From positions 1 to 32,577 of the forward strand of contig JAGVAO010000110.1 of assembly GCA_020060235.1 (NCBI GenBank): a DNA stretch of 32,577 nt. The letters are read 5' to 3'. Below the pieces are notes generated by a model. The model had not been told where the DNA came from. It worked only from the letters and a program-made list of their open reading frames with translations, and searched no databases. Positions 7,052 to 15,420 of this stretch are shown here, in pieces. A program made the translations under genes and the position numbers. Source of the stretch: Anaerolineales bacterium. GTDB lineage: Bacteria; Chloroflexota; Anaerolineae; Anaerolineales; Villigracilaceae. Within the stretch, counting starts at the first letter, position 1, and each line of letters begins with the position of its first letter.

Positions 7052-9466
7052 ATGAAACCCAAAATCGCACTCCTGCTTGGCCTGCTGTTTGCGCTCGCCG
7101 CCTGTTCGATGCCCGGGGCAGACTCCCTGCCCGGCGTCGATGTGCCAGGCTTTTCCGCCACCGAAACGCCCGGCCTGCCGCCCGGTCCAACCCCCACCCC
7201 CGCGCCAACATTCACCCCGCCGCCCGCAGTGCGAATTAGCGCCGGGGAGAAAGCCATCCTGCTGGGCGATTACGCCCGCGCCCGCGACGAATTTCGGGCC
7301 ACGCTCTCAGGCAGCGAGGACCCCGACCTGCGCGCTTCCGCCTTATGGGGGTTGGGCAAGACCGAATTCCTGGCGGGCAACTACCCCGTCGCGCTCGATA
7401 ACCTGCGCCTGTTGACCCAAACCTATCCGCAAGACAAACACGCCGCGCATGGCTGGCTGCTACTCGGCCAGGCCTACTTCGACCTGGCGCGTTACCAGGA
7501 ATCTGCCGATGCCTACGCGATGTATTTGCAAATGCGTCCCGGCCTGCTCGACCGGTTTGTCCAGACCCGGCGCGGGGACGCCCTGCGCGCCTCCGGCAAC
7601 CCCAACGAGGCAATCGCCGCTTACCAGGCCGCGATTGCCGCCGGGGTAAGCGACCCAATCCCACTCCAATTGCAAATCGCCCAATCACATGCCGCAGCCG
7701 GAACCCCCCCGGCGGCGCTGCTCTTGTATGATGAAATCCTGGCGGCCACCGACAACGATTATGTCAAAGCCCAGGTCTACCTGCTGGCCGGGCAAGCCTA
7801 CATCCAGATGGGCGACAGCGCCGCGGCCTACGAAAGGTGGCAGTTCACCGTCAACAACTATCCGCTGGCTTATGACTCCTACTCGGCGCTGGTCGGGCTG
7901 GTCAACGCCGGCCAGCCCGTAGACGAGTACAACCGCGGCCTGGTGGATTACTTCGCCCGCCAGTACGGGGTCGCCCTGGCGGCTTTCGACCGCCACATCG
8001 CCGCCACTCCCGGCCACGACGGCTCCGTCCTGCACTACAAGGCCCTGACCCTGCGCGAGTTGGGCAACCACACCCAGGCAGTCGAAGTCTGGGATGAGTT
8101 CATCCAAAGATTCCCGGCCAACCGCTTCTGGGCTGCCGCCTGGGAGCAAAAAGGCTTTACCCAGTGGGCCTACCTGAACGACTATGCCGGCGGGGCTGAA
8201 ACCTTCGAGAAGTTTGTCGATTTGGTGCCCAACTCGCCCTTCGTAGTTTCATATTTATTGAGCGCGGCGCGCATCCACGAGCGCGGCGGAAACCTCGAAA
8301 GGGCCGCCCAGGTCTGGGAAACGGTAGCCGCCCAATATCCAAACGACCCCGAAGCCAGCAACGCCCTCTTCCAGGCCGGGCTGGCCCATTACCGACGCGC
8401 CAACTACCAGCCCGCGCTCGACAACTTCCAGCGCACTTTAGTCCTGGCGCTCGAAGACCACGAACGCGCCCGCGCCCAGTTGTGGATTGGCAAAACCCTG
8501 CGGGCGCAAGGCGATTTACCCGGGGCGCAGGTCGCCTGGCAAGCCGGGCAGGCCATCTCGCCGACCAATTATTACAGCCTGCGGGCGCGCGACCTGCTGC
8601 TCGGACGCGCGCCATTCGAAAGGCCCTACACTTACAACTTTGAGCATAACCTGGCCGCCGAACGCCTCGAAGCCGCCGCCTGGCTGCGCGTAAAACTCGG
8701 CCTGCCCGCCGAAACCGACCTGTCAGGCCCTGGCGCGCTCAGCGCCGACATCCGCTTTCAACGCGGCATGGAATTTTGGGAAGCCGGGCTGTACGACCAG
8801 TCGCGTCTCGAGTTTGAAGACCTGCGCCTGGCTGTTCAGCAGGACGCGGCGGATACCTTCCGGCTGGGCAATTACCTGCTCGACCTTGGCATGTACCGCC
8901 CCGGCATTACCGCCCTGCGCCAGGTGTTGACCCTGGCCGGGTTGAGCGACCAGGCCGCCAGCCTGACCGCCCCGGCCTACTTCGGCCATGCCCGCTACGG
9001 GTTGTACTACCAGGAACTCATCTTCCCCGCCGCCGAAGAATACAACTTCGACCCCATCCTGATTACCAGCCTTGTGCGCCAGGAAAGCCTGTTCGAGGGC
9101 TTTGTGCGCTCCAGCGCGGGCGCGCGCGGGTTGATGCAAATTATGCCGGCCACCGGCGAAAGCATCGCCGAGCAAATGGGCTGGCCGCCCAACTACAACA
9201 ACCAGTCGCTTTACAGCCCGCAGGTCAGCGTGCGCATGGGAACGTTCTACCTGAACAGCAACCGCCGCTACCTGGCAGGAGATTTATACGCCGCCCTGGC
9301 CGCCTACAACGCCGGGCCGGGCAACGCTAACGTGTGGAAGGGCCTGTCAGGCGACGACCCCGACCTGTTCCTCGAAATCGTTCGCTTCCAGGAGACGCGC
9401 AACTACATTCGCGGCATCTACGAAATCTACAGCGTATACCGCAGCCTGTACAGCCCGGTTGAATAA
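7052..9466 (+). CDS. TPR-containing lytic transglycosylase lipoprotein (Slt-like)
   Basis: It cleaves the MurNAc-GlcNAc bond of peptidoglycan, forming 1,6-anhydroMurNAc ends, at the outer face of the membrane. It has 804 residues. Residues 1-18 are a lipoprotein signal (basic MKPK, hydrophobic core, L-A-A-C18), followed by a Pro/Thr-rich linker. A long series of TPR-like helical repeats runs from about residue 65 to 560. The C-terminal SLT domain holds the catalytic Glu678 in V-R-Q-E-S, then S-S-A-G-A-R-G-L-M-Q-I-M-P and A-A-Y-N-A-G-P-G. The start at 7052 is chosen over upstream in-frame codons because it opens the signal peptide and coincides with the predicted transcript start. The superhelix-plus-SLT plan is that of Slt70, here membrane-anchored. 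Confidence 0.93.
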   Translation: MKPKIALLLGLLFALAACSMPGADSLPGVDVPGFSATETPGLPPGPTPTPAPTFTPPPAVRISAGEKAILLGDYARARDEFRATLSGSEDPDLRASALWGLGKTEFLAGNYPVALDNLRLLTQTYPQDKHAAHGWLLLGQAYFDLARYQESADAYAMYLQMRPGLLDRFVQTRRGDALRASGNPNEAIAAYQAAIAAGVSDPIPLQLQIAQSHAAAGTPPAALLLYDEILAATDNDYVKAQVYLLAGQAYIQMGDSAAAYERWQFTVNNYPLAYDSYSALVGLVNAGQPVDEYNRGLVDYFARQYGVALAAFDRHIAATPGHDGSVLHYKALTLRELGNHTQAVEVWDEFIQRFPANRFWAAAWEQKGFTQWAYLNDYAGGAETFEKFVDLVPNSPFVVSYLLSAARIHERGGNLERAAQVWETVAAQYPNDPEASNALFQAGLAHYRRANYQPALDNFQRTLVLALEDHERARAQLWIGKTLRAQGDLPGAQVAWQAGQAISPTNYYSLRARDLLLGRAPFERPYTYNFEHNLAAERLEAAAWLRVKLGLPAETDLSGPGALSADIRFQRGMEFWEAGLYDQSRLEFEDLRLAVQQDAADTFRLGNYLLDLGMYRPGITALRQVLTLAGLSDQAASLTAPAYFGHARYGLYYQELIFPAAEEYNFDPILITSLVRQESLFEGFVRSSAGARGLMQIMPATGESIAEQMGWPPNYNNQSLYSPQVSVRMGTFYLNSNRRYLAGDLYAALAAYNAGPGNANVWKGLSGDDPDLFLEIVRFQETRNYIRGIYEIYSVYRSLYSPVE

Positions 9467-9489
9467 CAGGCAGTCAGGCGGCAACAAAA

Positions 9490-9519
9490 AAGGCGCAGGA
9501 GCAAAATCTCCCGCGCCTT
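9490..9519 (-). terminator. Terminator between convergent slt-like and yggU genes
   Basis: A 12-bp stem with one mismatch (9490-9501 with 9508-9519) and a 6-nt loop lies between the two convergent genes. The run of T is on the minus strand (complement of 9486-9491), so it mainly serves the yggS-yggT-yggU transcript. On the plus strand only a weak TTATAATTT follows. Confidence 0.72.
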
Positions 9520-9538
9520 ATAATTTCTCGCGTCCAAC

Positions 9539-9850
9539 TTATTCGATATAAGCCAGAAGCCGCTGGTGCACTTCTTCCTTTTCCATATCAATCACCGAAA
9601 CCAGTTTGTCGCGGCCCGCAGCCCCGGCCACAATATCCAGTTTCGAGGCCGGGCAGCCCAGCACCTCAGACAAAAACCCGACCAACTGGGCATTAATGTC
9701 GTCGCCCGGCGAGGTTGTCGCCAGGCGCACCTTGACCGTGCCATCGGCCTGGATTTCAGTCACTTCATTCCGGCTGGCGCGCGGCGTCACACGCACCGCA
9801 AGCGCAACACCCCGCTTTCCGTTGTGCAACCTGAATTGACGATTTGCCAT
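9539..9850 (-). CDS. yggU: UPF0235/DUF167 family protein (YggU)
   Basis: This 103-residue protein has the DUF167 signatures: ALAVRVTPRASRNEV near the N-terminus and VRLATTSPGDDINAQLVGFLSEVLG in the middle, followed by the Asp-Ile-Val-Ala-Gly-Ala region. The family is small, cytosolic and widespread, with no firmly established biochemical role. It is the last gene of a yggS-yggT-yggU set, an order seen in many bacteria, and lies 5 bases after yggT. The C-terminal acidic tail (MEKEEVHQRLLAYIE) is slightly longer than the minimal domain. Confidence 0.88.
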   Translation of the reverse strand: MANRQFRLHNGKRGVALAVRVTPRASRNEVTEIQADGTVKVRLATTSPGDDINAQLVGFLSEVLGCPASKLDIVAGAAGRDKLVSVIDMEKEEVHQRLLAYIE

Positions 9851-9855
9851 ATTTC

Positions 9856-10119
9856 CTACCTCACATTCACAAGAATGCCGATTAAAAATCCCGTAATTAA
9901 TTGTACCAGAATTATCAAAACCAGCGGGCTAAAATCGAACATCCCGATGGTCGGCAAAACGCGCCGAATAGGCCCCAGGAGCGGCTCGACAATCCTGCCC
10001 AGCGCGACTCGAATGGGGTGGTAAGGGTCCATCACATACGAAAGGATGACGTTGGCAATCACAACCAGCACAAAAATCTGTTGTATCACACGCAGCAGGA
10101 CGATTAAAAAGTCTATCAT
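9856..10119 (-). CDS. yggT: YggT family membrane protein
   Basis: This is an 87-residue integral membrane protein with two hydrophobic segments around a polar loop. The loop has the YggT pattern S-Y-V-M-D-P-Y-H-P, then I-V-E-P-L-L-G-P-I-R-R. The start at 10119 (MIDFLIVLL) is preferred over an earlier in-frame start because AGAGGAAA sits just upstream. YggT proteins are linked to osmotic tolerance and, in some bacteria and chloroplasts, to membrane or division-site organisation; the molecular role is unsettled. It lies between yggS and yggU. Confidence 0.88.
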   Translation of the reverse strand: MIDFLIVLLRVIQQIFVLVVIANVILSYVMDPYHPIRVALGRIVEPLLGPIRRVLPTIGMFDFSPLVLIILVQLITGFLIGILVNVR

Positions 10120-10176
10120 GGCAAAATTTCCTCTCAAGTCTATAACAAATTTTTGTGGATGAAAACCCGGAACGCC

Positions 10177-10908
10177 CTACCCGCGGGCCTGGCGCTGGCC
10201 CATAATGGCCGTCCCCACCCTGACGAGGGTTGCCCCCTCTTCGACCGCTGCCGTAAAATCGACGCTGGTGCCCATTGAGAGTTCGCCCCAGCCCGCTTCG
10301 CGGACGCGCCCTGACAGATATTCCTGCAAGCGCCGCGCCCTGACAAAAAACGGACGCGATTCTTCGGCTTCATCGGCGAAAGGCGGCATGGTCATCAGGC
10401 CGCAAACCCGCAAATTGGGCAGCACCGCCACCTGGCGGGCTTCTTCTGCTAGGGCGGGCCACTGCGACTCGTCCCAGGCCGGGTAGCCAAATTTGCTGTC
10501 CTCGCCGCTGACATTGACTTCCAAAAGCACCGGCAGCCTGCGCCCGACCTCCGCGCTGAAACGGTCGAGGCGGCTGGCCAGTTTCTGGCTGTCGAGCGAA
10601 TGCATCAGGTCGAAGTGACTCGCAACCAAACCGGCCTTGCGACTCTGGACGTGGCCTATCATGTGCCATTGGGCGGGGCTTGCGCCGATGGCGTCCATCT
10701 TGGCGACAGCCTCCTCGGCATAATTTTCGCCCAAATACTGCGCCCCGGCGGCGATTGCCGCCTGAATGCTCTCGACCGGGTGGGTCTTTGTCACCACCAC
10801 CAGCCGCACCGAAGCAGGGTCGCGCCCGGCAGATTGGGCCGCGCGGGCAATTTGTTCCAGCGTGTTTTCGAGCCGCGCCTTAATTTGGTTAACCAGTCCG
10901 TCGTCCAT
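10177..10908 (-). CDS. yggS: YggS/PLPBP family pyridoxal phosphate homeostasis protein
   Basis: This PLP-binding protein has no known catalytic reaction; the family buffers intracellular pyridoxal phosphate and affects amino-acid and keto-acid balance. The 243-residue sequence shows the single alanine-racemase-like barrel with PLP lysine Lys41 in VVVTKTHP, then YLGENYAEE, WHMIGHVQSRK, LLEVNVSGEDSKFG, GLMTMPP, and the phosphate-binding end LSMGTSVDF with VRVGTAIMG. Length and order are normal for the family. It begins the yggS-yggT-yggU set. The next gene upstream, pgeF, is 134 bases away across a structured intergenic element. Confidence 0.95.
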   Translation of the reverse strand: MDDGLVNQIKARLENTLEQIARAAQSAGRDPASVRLVVVTKTHPVESIQAAIAAGAQYLGENYAEEAVAKMDAIGASPAQWHMIGHVQSRKAGLVASHFDLMHSLDSQKLASRLDRFSAEVGRRLPVLLEVNVSGEDSKFGYPAWDESQWPALAEEARQVAVLPNLRVCGLMTMPPFADEAEESRPFFVRARRLQEYLSGRVREAGWGELSMGTSVDFTAAVEEGATLVRVGTAIMGQRQARG

Positions 10909-10976
10909 GTTTGAATTTTACCGTAAGTGGGTCGTTTGAAGGCGGGCGGTACGCCAAAGCAAATAACTTGTCAGAA

Positions 10977-11028
10977 AGGAGTCGAAAGTCTCCTGACTTT
11001 CGGGCAAAATCGAGAGATTTTGCACTCC
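10977..11028. repeat. Compact three-stem palindromic element
   Basis: Two adjacent perfect 8-bp hairpins with tetraloops (10983-10990 with 10995-11002; 11004-11011 with 11016-11023) are enclosed by a 5-bp outer pair GGAGT (10977-10981) with ACTCC (11024-11028). The whole can fold as a three-way junction. It fills the yggS-pgeF gap, has no T-run, and resembles a REP/MITE-type interspersed element or a structured RNA. Confidence 0.6.
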
Positions 11029-11042
11029 ATAAGGGCTGCGAA

Positions 11043-11834
11043 TTAATCCCGCAGGGCAATCAGGGCCCCAAAACGGCCGGTCTTGCCTTTTTGTTGGCGG
11101 TGTGAGTACCAGTCCTGCGGATTGCAGGCGGTACATATCCCCGCTGTTTCGATGTTTCCCGGCTCCAGCCCGGCCAATTGCAGGTCGAGACGGTTGGCGG
11201 CCCACAAATCGAAATGCGGACGCGGCCCGCCATTGTGGTGGAACAAAGCCTCGGCATCCGCGCCAAAAGCGTGACGGGCTTTTTCGACCACCTCCGCGCC
11301 GACTTCGTAATGGTCGGGGCCAATCGAGGGACCGATGGCCGCCAACAGGTCGGCGGGATTCGAGCCAAAAGCCGACTGCATGGCAGAGACCGTCGCGCTG
11401 GCCGTCCGCCGCACCGTGCCCATCCAGCCTGCGTGGGCAATGCCCACCGCCGGGCGAACTGGGTCATAGAGCAGAATTGGGGTGCAGTCGGCGAAACGCA
11501 TAAAGAGAGTCACCGCCGGGTTGTCGGTCACAATGGCATCGGCCTTGAACTCGCGTGGAACGGTATCGTGCGGAGCAGTGGCAACCACCACGTCAGCGCT
11601 GTGAACCTGCCAGACATCGAACATCGAATGCGGGTCGCGGCCCAGGGCGCGAAAGGCGCGAAAGCGGTTCTCGCGCACCCGCGGCCGGTCGTCACCGACG
11701 GTGCCGCCAACGTTGAGCGAAGCCCAGGGGTCAGGACTCAGGCCTCCCTGGCGTGTGAAGACAGCGTGGACAACCTGTTTAGGGAACAGGTCAAAGGTCA
11801 GGTAGCGAATCCCGTCAACGGTCTGGAAAGGCAT
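11043..11834 (-). CDS. pgeF: Multicopper-oxidase-like purine nucleoside phosphorylase, YfiH/LACC1 family
   Basis: The 263-residue protein belongs to the YfiH/LACC1 family. Members are zinc-dependent and phosphorolyse adenosine, inosine and methylthioadenosine; older annotations say polyphenol oxidase or laccase, and some members edit peptidoglycan precursors (PgeF). Metal-site residues are visible as His78 (WQVHSADV), Cys117 (F-A-D-C-T-P) and His134 (GIAHAGWMGT). The C-terminal TAGICTACNP and YSHRQQKGKTGRFGALI segments are also typical. It follows the thioredoxin-like/DUF2085 gene by 11 bases, and a G-rich stretch precedes the ATG. The neighbouring L,D-transpeptidase and lytic enzyme fit an envelope role, but nucleoside salvage is equally possible. 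Confidence 0.9.
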   Translation of the reverse strand: MPFQTVDGIRYLTFDLFPKQVVHAVFTRQGGLSPDPWASLNVGGTVGDDRPRVRENRFRAFRALGRDPHSMFDVWQVHSADVVVATAPHDTVPREFKADAIVTDNPAVTLFMRFADCTPILLYDPVRPAVGIAHAGWMGTVRRTASATVSAMQSAFGSNPADLLAAIGPSIGPDHYEVGAEVVEKARHAFGADAEALFHHNGGPRPHFDLWAANRLDLQLAGLEPGNIETAGICTACNPQDWYSHRQQKGKTGRFGALIALRD

Positions 11835-11845
11835 CCATCCCCCGT

Positions 11846-12844
11846 TTATTGCTTGCCGGTTTGTTCGATAACCCGAATTTTCTTGACCAGCAACTGGCGG
11901 GTTTCCTGCATCGATTCTTCGACGTAGGGCAGACCGAACCAGGCGGTCATGAAGCCGAACAATGCGCCGGTAAAGGTGCGCAGGAAGGGCGTGCTCTCAC
12001 GGTAGGGAATCAGTTCGTTGATGCCCGGAATGCCCACCTGGCTGAACAGTTGCGAGAATCCATCGAGTCCAATCGGGACGATGCCCAGCAGCAGCCAGAG
12101 AGTCCAGTGCAGGGGTTTGATGCGCCGTCCGGTAACGCCATAGATAACGATAAAGCCGACGATGGCCGCATAGATGGCGACATCGCGGGCACACAGGGCG
12201 GTTTTGTAGCCGACTTCTTCGCTGCCGAGGTACTGGCGGGCGGCCCACAGGTCGTCCTGCGGAATGCCGGTGACGTCTTCAAAGGAAGCCATGCCGTCGA
12301 TGCCTGCCGCCGCGCGCGGGTAAAACACCTGCGGGCCAAACAGGTAAATGGAGCGGAATCCGAGTTGGTGACAGAGCGGGCTGTAGGCCGTGTAAATGAC
12401 CCTGGCCGGAGTTTGCAGGTTGGCCTTCATCAGCGCCGGGGCAAGAACCGGCAGGCCAACATAGACCAGGAAAAGCGCAAACACCAGCCACAGGTAATGC
12501 CGCGAAAGCCACCACGAAAAGCGGTCGGCGCCGTTCATCGAACGGGCGTTTTCGGCCCGGCGCAGGTATTCGGGGTCGGAGAGTTGTTCGAGGTGTCCGC
12601 GGCGGTCGCGGGCCGCGCCGAGCGTAACGCGCAGTTCCGGCAGGCCAAAGGGAGCCTTCAGGCTGTAAGGCCCGGCCTCGACGACCGGGATTTTCTCAAG
12701 ATATTTTTTCAAGAGCGAGGGGTCGCTCTCGATGTCGATTTCAACCAGTTTGTGGGGAATTTCTTCCTGCAAGGATTGCAGGTCTGCGCGGGCCTGGTCA
12801 CACAGGTGGCAGTCTTTTCGGGTGAATAGGGTAACTGTCAGCAC
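11846..12844 (-). CDS. Thioredoxin-like (CxxC) domain fused to DUF2085 membrane protein
   Basis: Two modules are visible in 332 residues. Residues 1-80 are a glutaredoxin/thioredoxin-like domain (DUF836 type) with C12-H-L-C15 and the cis-proline region K-I-P-V-V-E. Residues 112-310 are a polytopic DUF2085-like domain with LCHQLGFRS (Cys158, His159) and ALCARDVAIYAA (Cys218), in a five-or-so-helix core. Translation probably starts at GTG 12844, two bases after the ccdA stop. The cytosolic CxxC next to CcdA suggests that electrons may pass from this module to the membrane, with the DUF2085 cysteines as partner or substrate. That role is inference; DUF2085 has no established function. The fold assignments are fairly secure. 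Confidence 0.8.
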   Translation of the reverse strand: MLTVTLFTRKDCHLCDQARADLQSLQEEIPHKLVEIDIESDPSLLKKYLEKIPVVEAGPYSLKAPFGLPELRVTLGAARDRRGHLEQLSDPEYLRRAENARSMNGADRFSWWLSRHYLWLVFALFLVYVGLPVLAPALMKANLQTPARVIYTAYSPLCHQLGFRSIYLFGPQVFYPRAAAGIDGMASFEDVTGIPQDDLWAARQYLGSEEVGYKTALCARDVAIYAAIVGFIVIYGVTGRRIKPLHWTLWLLLGIVPIGLDGFSQLFSQVGIPGINELIPYRESTPFLRTFTGALFGFMTAWFGLPYVEESMQETRQLLVKKIRVIEQTGKQ

Positions 12845-12846
12845 GA

Positions 12847-13566
12847 TTAAAGTCCGAAGTCGATGAATAGTCCGTAGTTGGCAAGCAAGTTGAATACGCC
12901 GAAAATGAGCATAAACCCGACGATGATGAGCACAACGCCCATCCCGATTTCGACATAGCGCATGGTTTTGCCATGCTGGCGCAGGGTGGCTGTCACCCAG
13001 CCGATGCCGAGCGCGGCTATCAAGAAGGGTATCGCCAGCCCGGCAGAATAGGCGCTTAGCATGACCGCGCCAAAAGACAGGTCGCCGCCATTGATGACCA
13101 GGGTCAGGATGGCCCCCAGGACGGGGCCGACACAGGGCGACCAGCCCGCCGAGAAGAAAATCCCCATCAGGAAGGAGGCCAGGTAGCCCAGGCGGGCGTC
13201 GGGCAGTTTCTGTACACGGGTATCGTATTCGAGGAAGGGGATGCGGAAAACGCCAATCATGTGCAGGCCGAAGATAATGACCACCACGCCGCCAATCTTC
13301 GCCAGCAAGTCGCGGGCGTCGTACAGCAGCCCGCCAATTGCGGAGGCCGCCAGCCCGAGCGAGACAAAGACAAAACTAAAGCCAAGCACGAAGACCAGGC
13401 CGTGCGAGAAGGTTATCCAACGGTTGTTTTCGCCCTGTTCGCCGCCCGCCGCGCGCCCGCCCAAATAGCCGACATAAGCCGGGACAAGCGAAAAAACGCA
13501 TGGGGAGAGAAAGGAAGCCAACCCGGCGAGGAAGGCAAGACCGATGCTGATGTTTGCAATTTCCAT
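12847..13566 (-). CDS. ccdA: CcdA-type cytochrome c biogenesis/thiol-disulfide membrane transporter
   Basis: It moves reducing equivalents across the cytoplasmic membrane by thiol-disulfide exchange. The 239-residue protein has about six membrane segments with the paired redox cysteines Cys23 (LSPCVFSLVPAYVGYLGG) and Cys145 (SAGWSPCVGPVLG), each followed by proline-containing DsbD-beta/CcdA signatures. An AGAGGC site precedes the ATG. It lies 12 bases after the L,D-transpeptidase gene and 2 bases before the thioredoxin-like/DUF2085 fusion, forming a redox operon. No cytochrome c maturation gene is visible in the window, so the target may be other extracytoplasmic thiols, including the catalytic cysteine of the L,D-transpeptidase. 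Confidence 0.93.
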   Translation of the reverse strand: MEIANISIGLAFLAGLASFLSPCVFSLVPAYVGYLGGRAAGGEQGENNRWITFSHGLVFVLGFSFVFVSLGLAASAIGGLLYDARDLLAKIGGVVVIIFGLHMIGVFRIPFLEYDTRVQKLPDARLGYLASFLMGIFFSAGWSPCVGPVLGAILTLVINGGDLSFGAVMLSAYSAGLAIPFLIAALGIGWVTATLRQHGKTMRYVEIGMGVVLIIVGFMLIFGVFNLLANYGLFIDFGL

Positions 13567-13578
13567 AAATGCCTCTGC

Positions 13579-14676
13579 TTAATAAGGACGTTCTTCGACA
13601 ACAACGTGTGTGCCGCCCGCGCCCTGGATGGTGATGTCGCCCGGTTCGAGCGAGACAACCGGGGTCGTCCAGCGGAAAATCCACTTGGCATCTTCCGGGG
13701 CAACGTTCAGGCAGCCGTGCGAGCGCGGCATCCCATACAGGTTATGCCAGAAAGTCGAATGGATGGCGACGCCCGTGCCAGAGAATAAGGTCGTCCATGA
13801 GACGCCGGGAGTGTCCCAGCCGCCGCCGACCGTGCCGCCCGCCATGTGAATCGAAATGGATTTGCGCCAGGTCCAGTGCGTGCCCAGCGGGGTAGACCAG
13901 TTTTCGGTCTGGTTTCCGTACAAGTCCCATTTTGCGCCAGAGGACATGCGACAGAAGTATACCTCGCGGCTGCCTTCGCGGCACGAAATGGTCTGGTAGG
14001 TCAGGTTGGCGATGACCTTCTTTAGCGCCGGGTCGACATCGGGGTTAATGGGCGCAATTTCTTCTTCGGTAATGGGACGGAAGGCCGCGCCCTCGGCCCA
14101 GAAGATGTCGCCGTAACTGCCGTAACGTTCGTTGATGCGATAAATAATGTTGCCGGTCACATCGCTGACGCGGATTTGGTCGACCCACATCACCTGGCTG
14201 TAATACAGCCGCAGGGGGTTGCCGATCGCCATCGAATCGCGAATCCAGGGCGAGCCAGGCGTCGGGTTTTCAAGCACAAAATCGACATACGGCACGGTCA
14301 CTTCGGCCCAAAAGCCCTGCCTGCCGGGCGGCATTTCGGTGAGGGGAACATTGGGCAGGTTCTTGACCGGCTGGATAAACCCGGCATAGATGAATCCATA
14401 GGGGGTTTCTACCCAACGTTGGTCGATGTAATTCATGTCGAAAGTCCCGGCGATGGTTTCGTTCAAAAGCGGCACAACCGTATCTTCGAACAACTTGCCT
14501 GCCGAGGGGTAATCGATGCGCGGGGCAGCGCGGACATCGACCGAGGCCGTCAGGCGGCCCAGACGATTGCCTTGCGGAAAGTTTTCCAACGGCATAACAC
14601 GGCTAAACGGGCTAAGCGCCAACGCGCCAGCTGCGCCGCCAATCAGTTTCAGGAAATCTCGTCGAGTCAGGGTCAT
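13579..14676 (-). CDS. Tat-exported L,D-transpeptidase (YkuD domain)
   Basis: It cross-links peptidoglycan stem peptides through 3-3 bonds, or attaches other groups, outside the membrane. With the start at 14676 it has 365 residues and opens with a Tat signal (LTRRDFLKLIGG, then an Ala/Gly-rich core). The catalytic YkuD region near the C-terminus has IHSTFWHN and SHGCLNV with nucleophile Cys322. The middle section (about 50-230) has SH3-like character but is not otherwise recognised. The in-frame ATG 45 bases upstream would bury the twin-arginine motif. No clear ribosome site precedes the chosen start. The next genes encode CcdA and a thioredoxin-like protein, which could keep the active-site thiol reduced. 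Confidence 0.92.
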   Translation of the reverse strand: MTLTRRDFLKLIGGAAGALALSPFSRVMPLENFPQGNRLGRLTASVDVRAAPRIDYPSAGKLFEDTVVPLLNETIAGTFDMNYIDQRWVETPYGFIYAGFIQPVKNLPNVPLTEMPPGRQGFWAEVTVPYVDFVLENPTPGSPWIRDSMAIGNPLRLYYSQVMWVDQIRVSDVTGNIIYRINERYGSYGDIFWAEGAAFRPITEEEIAPINPDVDPALKKVIANLTYQTISCREGSREVYFCRMSSGAKWDLYGNQTENWSTPLGTHWTWRKSISIHMAGGTVGGGWDTPGVSWTTLFSGTGVAIHSTFWHNLYGMPRSHGCLNVAPEDAKWIFRWTTPVVSLEPGDITIQGAGGTHVVVEERPY

Positions 14677-14756
14677 GGTGTAATTTTGTGGAGATTTAAA
14701 GTTGGATAAGGATACCCGCAAATGACAGGCGCGTCAACGCACAGATGAGAAGCGGA

Positions 14757-15395
14757 TTAATCGCGCAAGTAACCGGCCAGGGCGCGCAGACATTCGGCGC
14801 TGACTTTGTGGGCCACATCGGCCTCGCAGTATTCGACGCTGGCCCCGGCCTGCTCGAACAGCTGCGCGGCATGGCGGGCGCGCTCGACCGAGACCATCAA
14901 GTCCTGTGTGCCGTGGGCGATAAAGACCCGCTTTTGACGGTCAAAGGCAGGCAAGATTTCCTCCGCGCCGCGAGGCAGGAATCCGGCCAGCATAGCCACC
15001 TTGCGGACTCTGTCCGGGTGAAGCAGGGAAAGCATCCCGGCCATGGCGGCTCCCTGGCTGAAACCGACCACATCGAATTGGGCGGTATCGACCTGATTGG
15101 CAACGCCCCAGCCGTCGAGGAAGTGCAGCAGGCCGTCAGCAGATTCGCGCATATCGTCGAGCGAGGCGGGAGTCTCGCCGACCTGTTCGCGCCAGGAATA
15201 GCCGCTGGAGGCCGCCGGGAACGGGGCGCGCGGGGCAAGCATCCAGGCGCTGCGCGGAAAGTTGCGGGCAAAGACCCACATCGAGTTCTCGTCGCCAGTC
15301 CAACCGTGCAGGAGCAGCAGCAGGCGGCGCGAGGGGGTTTCGGGGGGCAGGAAGCGGTAGGTCCAGTCTTCGAGGGTGGCGAGGGTGGTGTTCAT
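14757..15395 (-). CDS. Alpha/beta hydrolase, phospholipase/carboxylesterase family
   Basis: This cytosolic serine hydrolase of the carboxylesterase/dienelactone-hydrolase type has 212 residues. The oxyanion segment LLLLLHGWTGDE, the nucleophile elbow G-F-S113-Q-G-A, the acid Asp165 in AHGTQD and His196 in V-A-H-K-V form a complete triad. The size fits small carboxylesterases acting on short acyl esters. It lies 80 bases upstream of the L,D-transpeptidase gene on the same strand. Its own upstream side holds a palindromic repeat, so it probably begins a transcript. The substrate is unknown. Confidence 0.88.
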   Translation of the reverse strand: MNTTLATLEDWTYRFLPPETPSRRLLLLLHGWTGDENSMWVFARNFPRSAWMLAPRAPFPAASSGYSWREQVGETPASLDDMRESADGLLHFLDGWGVANQVDTAQFDVVGFSQGAAMAGMLSLLHPDRVRKVAMLAGFLPRGAEEILPAFDRQKRVFIAHGTQDLMVSVERARHAAQLFEQAGASVEYCEADVAHKVSAECLRALAGYLRD

Positions 15396-15420
15396 TTCAA
15401 TGTCCAGTATTCAGTGGTCT

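Noticed and set aside
11849-12829. 326-codon plus-strand open frame opposite the thioredoxin-like/DUF2085 fusion
   Set aside because: The minus-strand frame has C-x-x-C and DUF2085 motifs and membrane segments; the plus frame shows none.
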